In this document: positions 6,609 through 13,175 of the stretch, one piece after another
Layout: each line of letters opens with the position of its first letter
How positions within the stretch are numbered: position 1 is the first letter of the stretch
Source: an uncultured Bacteroides sp.
GTDB taxonomy: Bacteria; Bacteroidota; Bacteroidia; Bacteroidales; Bacteroidaceae
NCBI GenBank assembly: GCA_900556845.1
Contig: USQO01000058.1
Span: forward strand, 1-13,175
Length of the DNA stretch: 13,175 nucleotides
Reading direction: 5' to 3'
Notes under the pieces: model-generated
Database searches by the model: none
The model's input: only the letters and a program-made list of their open reading frames with translations
What the model was told of the DNA's origin: nothing
Program-made: the position numbers and the translations under genes

Positions 6609-8081
6609 TTATCGTCTTAATCTTGCTACAGGTATATTAAGTTGTTGCCGGTATTTGGCTACCGTTCTTCGTGCAATGGGATATCCTTTTTCTTTGAGGC
6701 AGTCGGCCAGTTCGTCGTCGGTGTAGGGCTTGTTTTTGTCTTCACCGTTGACCAATTCTTTAAGGATGCGCTTTATTTCACGGATGGAAAGCTCTTCGCC
6801 GTCTTCGGTAGTATAACCGTCGCTGAAAAAGAACTTCAAGGCATAGATGCCGAAATTGGTTTGCACATACTTGCTGTTGCTGACTCTGGAAACGGTAGAG
6901 ATATCGAGCTTGGCACGTTCGGCTACATCTTTCAGAATCATGGGCTTGAGAAGTGACTCATCGCCTTCCTGGAAAAACGGACGCTGCAGGTCTATAATGG
7001 CCTGCATGGTAGACATGAGGGTTTGCTGACGCTGCTTTACGGCATTGATGAATCCTTGGGCTGCATCTACCTTCTGTTTCAGGAACAGCATGGCATCTTT
7101 CGACTCTTTGCTCTGGTTGTTCTTGTTGCGTGTATGCTCGTCCAGCATTTCCGTAAACTCCCTGCTGAGGCGTAGCTCGGGAATGTTGTGGTTGTTGAGG
7201 CTCAGCAATATGGTTCCGTCATCTTCCGTTTCGACAATGAAATCGGGTATAATTTGCTGGAAATTCTTTCCGATAGCTTCTCCCAGCGAGCTTCCCGGGC
7301 GTGGATTGAGTTTGACCAGTTCGGCTACGGCTGCATCGTATTGTTCTTCGGATATGCCGAGACGCTGGATGATTTTCTCCTTGTTTTTGCGGGTAAAATC
7401 ATCGCAGTATTTATCGATAATGTCATATTCAATCTGTTTCAGCGGAGAATTTTCTTTCCTTTTTATCTGAAGCAGCAGACATTCCTGCAGATTGCGTGCA
7501 CCGATTCCTGCCGGGTCGAAGTCTTGGATGACGTTTATAATATGTTCTAATTCCTCTGGTGTAGTGGAAATCCCGTGATAGATAGCCAGTTCGTCAATCA
7601 GTGTGTCGTTACTCTTACGGAGCAGTCCGTCATCGTCCAAAGACCCGATAATATACTCTGCCAGTTCTTTTTGATGGGCATCCAAATCCTGCATGCTTAA
7701 CTGTTCTTTCAGCGTTTCGTAGAAAGACGTTGTATCCGAAAATGGAATTTCTTCGGCTACTTCTCCTTTGGAACGGTTGTTTTCCTGAAGCTTATAGTCG
7801 GGTATATCATCTTCGGTACGGTAATCTCCCAGTGACAAGTCTTCACTGCTTTCGGGGTTAGGATCTCCGTTCTCGTCTACGTTATAATCGTTTTCAGTGT
7901 CATTGTCGGGTGCTTCTTTACCTTCCTCCAGGGCTGGATTGTCCAGCAGTTCTGCGTGAATACGTTCCTCCAGTTCCATGGTTGGCAGTTCTAAAAGTCT
8001 TACTGCCAAAATTTGTTGGGGAGAAAGAGTCTGTACCTGTTGCTGTGCCTGTGTCTGCACCTGACGTGAACCTTGTACCAT
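6609..8081 (-). CDS. rpoN: RNA polymerase sigma-54 factor
   Basis: RpoN (490 residues) directs RNA polymerase to -24/-12 promoters and depends on AAA+ activator proteins. Region I (1-50) is Gln- and Leu-rich, with the LSPQQILAVRLLELP stretch that contacts activators. Region II (about 51-115) is strongly acidic. Region III carries the core-binding part (about 115-310), a helix-turn-helix at about 382-402 (LKDVAERAKLDISTVSRV) and the RpoN box at 470-478 (ARRTVAKYR), which reads the -24 element. All parts are complete. The ATG at 8079-8081 starts the family-typical N-terminus MVQGSRQVQTQAQQ. It heads the tight minus-strand run that continues into the PAP2-like gene after 4 bases. No activator gene or clear -24/-12 promoter was seen in the window. 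Confidence 0.97.
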   Translation of the reverse strand: MVQGSRQVQTQAQQQVQTLSPQQILAVRLLELPTMELEERIHAELLDNPALEEGKEAPDNDTENDYNVDENGDPNPESSEDLSLGDYRTEDDIPDYKLQENNRSKGEVAEEIPFSDTTSFYETLKEQLSMQDLDAHQKELAEYIIGSLDDDGLLRKSNDTLIDELAIYHGISTTPEELEHIINVIQDFDPAGIGARNLQECLLLQIKRKENSPLKQIEYDIIDKYCDDFTRKNKEKIIQRLGISEEQYDAAVAELVKLNPRPGSSLGEAIGKNFQQIIPDFIVETEDDGTILLSLNNHNIPELRLSREFTEMLDEHTRNKNNQSKESKDAMLFLKQKVDAAQGFINAVKQRQQTLMSTMQAIIDLQRPFFQEGDESLLKPMILKDVAERAKLDISTVSRVSNSKYVQTNFGIYALKFFFSDGYTTEDGEELSIREIKRILKELVNGEDKNKPYTDDELADCLKEKGYPIARRTVAKYRQQLNIPVARLRR

Positions 8082-8106
8082 TTTGCTGTTGTTTTTGTAT
8101 TTTACA

Positions 8107-8114
8107 CAAAAGTA
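8107..8114 (-). promoter_or_regulatory. Possible -7 box upstream of rpoN
   Basis: TACTTTTG on the minus strand matches TAnnTTTG, in the 71-base gap between the nucleoside kinase stop and the rpoN start. No TTG-type -33 box is found 19-21 bases upstream. A start near 8100 would give a leader of about 20 bases. No terminator hairpin is seen in the gap, so read-through from the kinase gene is also possible. Confidence 0.35.
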
Positions 8115-8152
8115 GTTATTTGTTGGTGAATATACCTTGTTCTTGGGATTTT

Positions 8153-9817
8153 TTAATACTGGAAACTGCTTCCTCCCAGGAATTCCCTAAGAAGTGACGT
8201 TGGAGGAAGTTCCCGGTCTTGTACGGATGTAAAGTACTCCAGAAACCGGCGCAGCCTATATGCTTCTGAATATTCCGGACAGTTGTTTTTGACTTTGCGA
8301 AGAATGGGTTCGACATTGTCTTTCAGTACTGCCAGCTCGAACAGAAGTGCTGAGTTGAACATGGCGTCGGCATTTTCCTGATACGGGAATATCCATTTGT
8401 CTTCGCCTGCACGTACGCTTGGCCATCTGGCTATGGTCTCTTCGGCCGAGTATCCTCTGTATTTGAAGTCGCGTATGATTCTTCGGAGCAGTCGGTTGTC
8501 GGTGGTAGGGATATAGTTATGATTGTCGAGCATGATGGTTGTCAGGGCCGATACATAGATTTTGAACTTGTGGGCTTCGGGAATATGGGCTGTCAGCATC
8601 GGATTCAAAGCATGTATACCTTCCAGTATCAGTATCATGTTGTCCCGAAGACGCAGCTTCTTTCCGCTGGCTTCGCGCAATCCGGTTGTAAAATTGAAAC
8701 GGGGCAGTTCTATTTCTTTTCCAGCCAGAAGGTCCTGAAGCTGCGATTCGAAAAAGTCCAGGTCTAATGCATACAGGGATTCATAGTCATAGTTTCCGTT
8801 ACTGTCTTTGGGGGTATCTTCTCTGTTTACGAAATAATCGTCGAGAGATACCGGATAGGGGCGCATGCCACTGGCAAGCAACTGGATACTCAGGCGCTTG
8901 CTGAAAGTAGTTTTTCCGGATGAAGAAGGGCCCGAAATAAGAATGAGCTTCACTTCTCTATCGGTATTGGCCCGGTTGACAATCTCATCGGCAATGTGTG
9001 CTATCTTTTTTTCCTGTAAGGCTTCGGAAATGTTGATAAGTTCGGTGGCATGTCCTTCGTTGCAGGCAACATTCAGTTCGCCGACCGTACTTACTCCTAA
9101 AATCTGGTTCCAGTGATGTGATTCCTGAAAGACCTCGAGCATTTTTTCCTGTTTGATGACATCTTCCAGTTTCTCGGGATTCTCATAGCTTGGGATACGC
9201 AACAGCAGGCCATCATAGTATTTTATGAGGTCGAACAGACGGATGTAACCTGTGCTGGGAGCCAGACTTCCATAGAAATAGTCGACCGTATCGCCCAGTC
9301 TGTAGTAGCTGGAATATAGCTGTCCGCTGGTTTCCAACAGTAAGGCCTTGTCGTTCATACCCCGCTCTCTGAAGAGGCGTACAACATCTTCTGTATGTGA
9401 TTCTACCCGTTCGAAAGGAATATCACATTGGATGATTTCCTTCATTTGAGCTTTGATTTTCTGAACGTCGCTGAGCTCAATTTTCCGGTCAATTATAAGA
9501 TTGCAGAAATATCCTTTAGAAGCTGGATGCTCAAGGATAATTTGTCCGTTGGGGTAGAGGTCTTCAACCGCTTTTACCAAAACGAAGAACAAAGAGCGTA
9601 CGTAAGTTCGCTTTCCAGACTGGCTGGTGATATCGAGAAACTCAACGTCTTTATTGTAGTACACCTGGAAATCGAGGCTTTCAACTTTGTTGTTTACTTT
9701 GGCGCTTATTGGGCCGTAGGGCATTTCCAAATTAAAACCATTATAAATATCAATTAAAGAACTTCCTTTCGGGAAATTTTTTGTCTGATTGTTGTTTTTG
9801 CAATATATTTGTAACAT
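8153..9817 (-). CDS. TGS-domain nucleoside (uridine-type) kinase
   Basis: This 554-residue cytoplasmic protein combines two parts. The N-terminus (about 1-60, MLQIYCKNNNQTKNFPKGSS onward) looks like a TGS domain, followed by a segment (about 65-250) similar in layout to the N-terminal region of threonyl-tRNA synthetase. The C-terminal half is a uridine kinase/phosphoribulokinase-type P-loop kinase with Walker A GPSSSGKTT (296-304), the DDYFV motif (326-330) and a hydrophobic strand ending in ILEGIHALN (397-405). The likely reaction is ATP-dependent phosphorylation of a nucleoside; the substrate is not certain. An upstream in-frame ATG at 9868 would add 17 residues lacking TGS character, so the ATG at 9815-9817 is chosen. 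The architecture is known in bacteria. The divergent Na/Pi gene promoter lies within its first dozen codons. Confidence 0.88.
   Translation of the reverse strand: MLQIYCKNNNQTKNFPKGSSLIDIYNGFNLEMPYGPISAKVNNKVESLDFQVYYNKDVEFLDITSQSGKRTYVRSLFFVLVKAVEDLYPNGQIILEHPASKGYFCNLIIDRKIELSDVQKIKAQMKEIIQCDIPFERVESHTEDVVRLFRERGMNDKALLLETSGQLYSSYYRLGDTVDYFYGSLAPSTGYIRLFDLIKYYDGLLLRIPSYENPEKLEDVIKQEKMLEVFQESHHWNQILGVSTVGELNVACNEGHATELINISEALQEKKIAHIADEIVNRANTDREVKLILISGPSSSGKTTFSKRLSIQLLASGMRPYPVSLDDYFVNREDTPKDSNGNYDYESLYALDLDFFESQLQDLLAGKEIELPRFNFTTGLREASGKKLRLRDNMILILEGIHALNPMLTAHIPEAHKFKIYVSALTTIMLDNHNYIPTTDNRLLRRIIRDFKYRGYSAEETIARWPSVRAGEDKWIFPYQENADAMFNSALLFELAVLKDNVEPILRKVKNNCPEYSEAYRLRRFLEYFTSVQDRELPPTSLLREFLGGSSFQY
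9781..9811 (+). promoter_or_regulatory. Bacteroides-type promoter of the Na/Pi cotransporter gene
   Basis: TTG (9781-9783, inside a T-run) and TATATTTG (9804-9811) are separated by 20 bases, a full match to the Bacteroidetes -33/-7 layout. Transcription should start near 9818, giving a leader of about 90 bases. The whole promoter lies inside the first codons of the divergent nucleoside kinase gene. Confidence 0.7.
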
Positions 9818-9845
9818 AAATGTAATATCTATTTCTAAACATGAT

Positions 9846-9891
9846 GGAATTGTTTCGTAAGTTATCAAATAAAAATTTACAATCCAATTCC
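9846..9891 (+). repeat. Inverted repeat in the 5' leader of the Na/Pi cotransporter gene
   Basis: GGAATTG (9846-9852) and CAATTCC (9885-9891) are perfect 7-base inverted copies separated by 32 AT-rich bases. In RNA they could form a weak long-loop hairpin ending 17 bases before the ATG. As DNA they could be an operator. Only 7 bp pair, so chance is a real alternative. Confidence 0.3.
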
Positions 9892-9908
9892 TGTTAAACT
9901 AATTACAA

Positions 9909-11603
9909 ATGGAGTATTCTTTTTATGATTTTTTAAAGCTGGTAGGTTCGCTTGCGCTTTTCCTTTACGGAATGAAGATTATGAGTGAGGGATTGCAGAA
10001 GTTTGCAGGTGACAGGTTGCGTAACATTCTTACGGCAATGACAACAAACCGGGTAACCGGGGTACTGACTGGAGTGCTGATTACGGCACTGATACAATCT
10101 TCTTCGGCTACTACTGTTATGGTGGTTAGCTTTGTAAATGCGGGCCTTCTTACTTTAACTCAGTCTATTGGGGTAATTATGGGTGCCAATATCGGTACTA
10201 CGGTTACTGCATGGATTATTTCTACCCTTGGGTTTAAAGTAGATATGGCAGCTATGTCGTTGCCTTTGCTGGCTGTAGGAATACCGTTGTTATTTAGTGG
10301 AAAGAGTAGTCGAAAATCAATTGGTGAATTTATTTTCGGCTTCTCTTTTTTATTTATGGGCCTTTCGCTTTTGAAAGGAAATGCTCCGGACTTGAGCCGA
10401 AATCCGGAAATGCTGTCGTTTGTACAGAATTATACGGATATGGGATATGGCTCTATCTTCTTGTTTGTCATCATCGGAACTATTCTGACTATGGTGGTAC
10501 AGGCCTCGGCGGCTACAATGGCCATTACCCTGATTATGTGTGCTAATGGGTGGATAAGTTTTGAACTTGGAGCTGCATTGGTTTTAGGCGAAAATATCGG
10601 AACAACTATTACGGCCAATCTGGCTGCCCTTACTGGAAATACCCAATCCCGCAGAGCGGCTTTAGCCCATCTGGTTTTTAATATTTTTGGTGTTTGCTGG
10701 GTTTTGTGCGTATTCCATCCATTTATAGAAGGTGTTTCATGGTTTGTGGATAATGTGATGGGAACACCAGATCCGTCGGTTGCTGTTTCATTTAAATTAT
10801 CGGCTTTCCATACTGCATTTAATGTTTGTAATGTACTCTTGCTGATTTGGTTTGTGAGACCAATTGAGAAGACTGTCTGCATGATTATTCCACAAAAAGC
10901 AGAGGATGAAGAATATCATTTGAAGTATATAGCAGGAGGGCTTCTGTCCACTTCAGAGCTTTCTATTCTTCAGGCAAGAAAGGAAATATTGGTTTATATC
11001 GACCGTACACACCGTATGTTTGGTATGGTAAAACAATTGTTTACCATGAAAGACGGGGCTGATTTTAATAAACTTTTCAGCAGAATAGAGAAATACGAGA
11101 ATATCAGCGACCGGATGGAGCTTGAGATAGCACGTTATCTGAATAATGTACTTGACGGCCGGTTGAGTTCGGAAGGAAAGGCGGCAGTACAGGGAATGCA
11201 GCGTGAAGTGGATGAGATAGAAAGCATTGGAGACAGTTGCTACAATTTATCGCGTACCATTACTCGTAAGATAAATAGCAATGAGCCTTTTACTGAGAAA
11301 CAAGAACAAAATCTTTTTCAGATGTTTGATTTGGTAGAACAGGCTTTACTGAATATGAGAGAGGTCGTGGAACATGCGGAAACCCAACGTGTTTCTGAAA
11401 TCAATAAGGCTTTTAATCTGGAAAATGAAATCAACAATTACAGAAAACAGCTTAGAGATTTAAACCTGCAGTCGGTGAATAATAAGGAGTACGATTATCA
11501 GACTGGTATTTACTATATGGATATGGTAAATGAATGCGAAAAGCTGGGAGACTATGTGGTGAATGTAGTGGAAGCCAGCAGTATGCTTCGTGACAGAAAA
11601 TAA
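9909..11603 (+). CDS. Na+/phosphate cotransporter family protein with PhoU-like domain
   Basis: This 564-residue inner-membrane protein belongs to the NptA/PNaS (SLC34-like) family, which imports phosphate with sodium. The transmembrane part (about 8-320) shows the diagnostic internal duplication. QSSSATTVMV (63-72) with MGANIGTT (91-98) recurs 135 residues later as QASAATMAIT (198-207) with LGENIGTT (226-233). The cytoplasmic C-terminal part (about 355-560) is helical and PhoU-like, with acidic EIESIGDSCYNLSR (436-449) and NECEKLGDYVVN (541-552) motifs that in PhoU bind metals. Length and order are normal for the bacterial NptA-PhoU fusion. The start is the first ATG after a leader of about 90 bases; no Shine-Dalgarno is seen. 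No pst or pho genes are adjacent. A strong hairpin follows the stop. Confidence 0.9.
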   Translation: MEYSFYDFLKLVGSLALFLYGMKIMSEGLQKFAGDRLRNILTAMTTNRVTGVLTGVLITALIQSSSATTVMVVSFVNAGLLTLTQSIGVIMGANIGTTVTAWIISTLGFKVDMAAMSLPLLAVGIPLLFSGKSSRKSIGEFIFGFSFLFMGLSLLKGNAPDLSRNPEMLSFVQNYTDMGYGSIFLFVIIGTILTMVVQASAATMAITLIMCANGWISFELGAALVLGENIGTTITANLAALTGNTQSRRAALAHLVFNIFGVCWVLCVFHPFIEGVSWFVDNVMGTPDPSVAVSFKLSAFHTAFNVCNVLLLIWFVRPIEKTVCMIIPQKAEDEEYHLKYIAGGLLSTSELSILQARKEILVYIDRTHRMFGMVKQLFTMKDGADFNKLFSRIEKYENISDRMELEIARYLNNVLDGRLSSEGKAAVQGMQREVDEIESIGDSCYNLSRTITRKINSNEPFTEKQEQNLFQMFDLVEQALLNMREVVEHAETQRVSEINKAFNLENEINNYRKQLRDLNLQSVNNKEYDYQTGIYYMDMVNECEKLGDYVVNVVEASSMLRDRK

Positions 11604-11625
11604 TTTAGTGCGTATTGTAAGCAAT

Positions 11626-11665
11626 AAAAAAAGAGCTATTCGCCTTGGTGAATAGCTCTTTTTTT
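11626..11665. terminator. Bidirectional Rho-independent terminator
   Basis: AGAGCTATTC pairs with GAATAGCTCT, and GCC/GGT can extend the stem. It is flanked by seven A on the left and seven T on the right, so each strand has a stem followed by a U-tract. It lies between the convergent stops of the Na/Pi cotransporter (11603) and the lipoprotein isomerase (11692), and serves both. Confidence 0.93.
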
Positions 11666-11691
11666 ATGGTCTTAATTGTGGAGTTTACGAA

Positions 11692-12558
11692 TTATTTTTC
11701 AATGCTAACCAATTCCACTTCGAAGATCAGAGTTGAGAAAGGTTTGATTGTTGGACCGGCTTCTCTTGCTCCGTATGCCAGTTCCTGTGGGATATAAAGT
11801 TCCCATTTAGAACCAACAGGCATCATAGTCAAGGCTTCAGTCCATCCTTTGATAACCTGGTCTGCGCGGAAAGTTGTAGGTTCTTTACGGTCGTAAGAGC
11901 TGTCGAACTGAGTTCCGTCAATCAAAGTTCCTTTATAGTTAACTTTTACTGTTGAAGAGTCAGTAGGAATAGCTCCGTTTCCTGCTTTGATAATTTTATA
12001 TTGCAAACCGCTAGGAGTTGTTTTGACACCTTCTTTGGTCTTGTTTTCTGCAAGGAATTTTTCATTTTCTGCTTTGTACTCAGCATATTTTTCTTCTGTA
12101 GCTTTTGCTTTGATTGCATCTGCTTTTGTACGTACAAAGTCATTGGCAGTGTTCATGTCAACCATACCTTTTTCCTGTACGGCAGCAATGAAACCAGCCA
12201 AGAAGTTTTCTTTGCTCAAGCTGTTTACAGAGTCATTGCCAAACAGCTGTCTGTTGATAGCATCGAACATGTCGCCGCTGATTTGCTGTCCAATCTGCAT
12301 ACCAGCCATGTAGGCTTTCTGCTTGTCATCTGTTTCTTTTGTTCCCTGTTCGATACCTCTGATGAAATCAGCCATATATGCAGTATCTACGCCCATACGA
12401 CTGATAACATAATCTTTCAGACCTTGTGTGTTGGTCATACCAATCATATATGATAATGAGTCAACGTCTGATTTGATGTTTGCTTTAGGTCCTTGTGCTG
12501 TACACGATGCCAAGCTGGCTGCAGCTGCAAACATCATGAAAATTGTGCTTTTTTTCAT
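11692..12558 (-). CDS. FKBP-type peptidyl-prolyl isomerase, predicted lipoprotein
   Basis: This 288-residue FKBP-type isomerase catalyses cis-trans isomerisation of X-Pro bonds and probably acts as a folding helper in the cell envelope. The N-terminus MKKSTIFMMFAAAASLASC is a lipoprotein signal with lipobox LASC and the lipidated Cys19. An FkpA-type helical dimerisation region follows (about 30-175). The FKBP domain is at about 183-288, with VKVNYKGTLIDGTQFDSS, QVIKGWTEAL and LYIPQELAYG holding the usual pocket residues (Tyr208, Phe218, Asp219, Val235, Ile236, Trp239, Tyr263). An ATG 36 bases upstream (12594) is in frame but would put MKFCNILKIKRQ before the signal and overlap the neighbouring gene, so 12558 is chosen. 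It follows the paralogous isomerase gene by 22 bases, in one likely operon. Confidence 0.92.
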   Translation of the reverse strand: MKKSTIFMMFAAAASLASCTAQGPKANIKSDVDSLSYMIGMTNTQGLKDYVISRMGVDTAYMADFIRGIEQGTKETDDKQKAYMAGMQIGQQISGDMFDAINRQLFGNDSVNSLSKENFLAGFIAAVQEKGMVDMNTANDFVRTKADAIKAKATEEKYAEYKAENEKFLAENKTKEGVKTTPSGLQYKIIKAGNGAIPTDSSTVKVNYKGTLIDGTQFDSSYDRKEPTTFRADQVIKGWTEALTMMPVGSKWELYIPQELAYGAREAGPTIKPFSTLIFEVELVSIEK

Positions 12559-12580
12559 TTGTCTTTTTATCTTTAAAATA

Positions 12581-13165
12581 TTACAAAACTTCAATTAATT
12601 CTACTTCGAAAATAAGTGTGCTGTGAGGAGGAATCATTTCACCGGCACCATTAGCTCCATAAGCTAAATCAGAAGGAATATAAAGCTTCCATTTTGCACC
12701 TTCAGACATTAACTGCAAAGCTTCTACCCATCCTTTGATGACCTGATTTACTCCAAAAACAGCTGGTTCGCCGCGTTTGATTGAGCTGTCGAATAATGTT
12801 CCATCGATAAGAGTTCCTTCGTAATGACAACGAACGCGATCGGTAGCTTTAGGCTGCTTGCCGTTACCTTCTGTGATAACTTCGTACTGTAATCCGCTAG
12901 GGAGTGTTACGATTTTTGGGTTTTTCTTATTTTCTTCGAGGAATGCTTTACCTTTTGCAATGTTTTCTGCATTGATTTTTTCTTCCAGTTCGGTAAAGTA
13001 TTTGTTTACAATTTCGCGTGCTTCATTATGAGAAATAGCTGTTTGGTTACCTTCTAATACGTCCTTGATTGCCTGAGCGAAATCGTTTACTTCAATGTTG
13101 CGAGCCCCCATACTCAACAAGTTCTGGCCAATACCCAGGCCAATGGCGTAACTAAATTTATCCAT
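12581..13165 (-). CDS. FKBP-type peptidyl-prolyl isomerase, cytoplasmic
   Basis: This 194-residue FklB/FKBP22-like isomerase has no signal peptide and so should stay in the cytoplasm. A helical N-terminal domain (1-80, FSYAIGLGIGQNLL onward, then a charged helix) serves dimerisation in this family. The FKBP domain covers about 87-194: VRCHYEGTLIDGTLFDSS, QVIKGWVEAL and LYIPSDLAYG, with pocket residues Tyr115, Phe125, Asp126, Val142, Ile143, Trp146 and Tyr169. It is closely similar to the next gene in its C-terminal half (shared PSGLQY, GTLIDGT, FDSS, QVIKGW, LYIP, STLIFEVEL), which indicates duplication. The gene is complete: the ATG is at 13163-13165, ten bases from the window end, so its promoter is not visible. 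Confidence 0.94.
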   Translation of the reverse strand: MDKFSYAIGLGIGQNLLSMGARNIEVNDFAQAIKDVLEGNQTAISHNEAREIVNKYFTELEEKINAENIAKGKAFLEENKKNPKIVTLPSGLQYEVITEGNGKQPKATDRVRCHYEGTLIDGTLFDSSIKRGEPAVFGVNQVIKGWVEALQLMSEGAKWKLYIPSDLAYGANGAGEMIPPHSTLIFEVELIEVL

Positions 13166-13175
13166 AAAAACTGAA

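Noticed and set aside
9818..9868. Upstream ATG at 9868 for the nucleoside kinase
   Set aside because: The extra 17 residues do not fit the TGS domain start, which begins naturally at the ATG at 9817.
1..13175. Sigma-54 (-24/-12) promoters near rpoN or elsewhere
   Set aside because: Candidate TGGC sites seen by eye had the wrong spacing to a TTGC element; none was good enough to report.

Overview
The window looks like ordinary chromosomal housekeeping DNA from a member of the Bacteroidales, most like Bacteroides or Phocaeicola. Four things point there. Promoters of the TAnnTTTG (-7) type with a TTG-type -33 box about 20 bases upstream can be read. Genes lack clear Shine-Dalgarno sequences. 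IspG is the large 615-residue three-domain form. The protein set (RpoN, TGS-domain nucleoside kinase, Na/Pi cotransporter with PhoU domain, paired FKBP isomerases) is typical of that order. Species cannot be fixed by reading alone. No mobile element, CRISPR array, phage gene or defence cassette is visible.

Layout. (1) At 1-154 two identical tRNA-Asn(GUU) genes lie in tandem on the minus strand with an exact 100-base period; the left one is cut by the window edge. Their promoter overlaps that of the divergent gene to the right. (2) At 237-3051 on the plus strand are a PfkB-family (adenosine-type) kinase and an S41 C-terminal processing protease. (3) At 3139-8081 on the minus strand is a tight run, in transcription order rpoN, PAP2-like membrane protein, gcvH, purE, ispG. 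Gaps are 4, 32 and 12 bases, then a one-base stop/start overlap. Upstream of it, on the same strand, is a TGS-domain nucleoside kinase (8153-9817). (4) At 9909-11603 on the plus strand is a Na+/phosphate cotransporter-like protein with a C-terminal PhoU-like domain; its promoter lies inside the first codons of the divergent nucleoside kinase. (5) At 11692-13165 on the minus strand are two neighbouring FKBP-type peptidyl-prolyl isomerases, one predicted cytoplasmic and one a predicted lipoprotein. Strong hairpins separate both convergent gene pairs (3079-3123 and 11626-11665).

Functionally the minus-strand run joins a global regulator (sigma-54) with one-carbon metabolism (GcvH), purine synthesis (PurE) and isoprenoid synthesis (IspG). 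GcvH and PurE are plausibly linked through folate one-carbon units, but the rest shares no obvious pathway. The long antisense reading frames opposite the kinase, protease and ispG genes are best read as shadows. I found no convincing new biological system. The points most worth checking are regulatory: overlapping divergent promoters, a promoter embedded in coding sequence, and the rpoN-led mixed operon.
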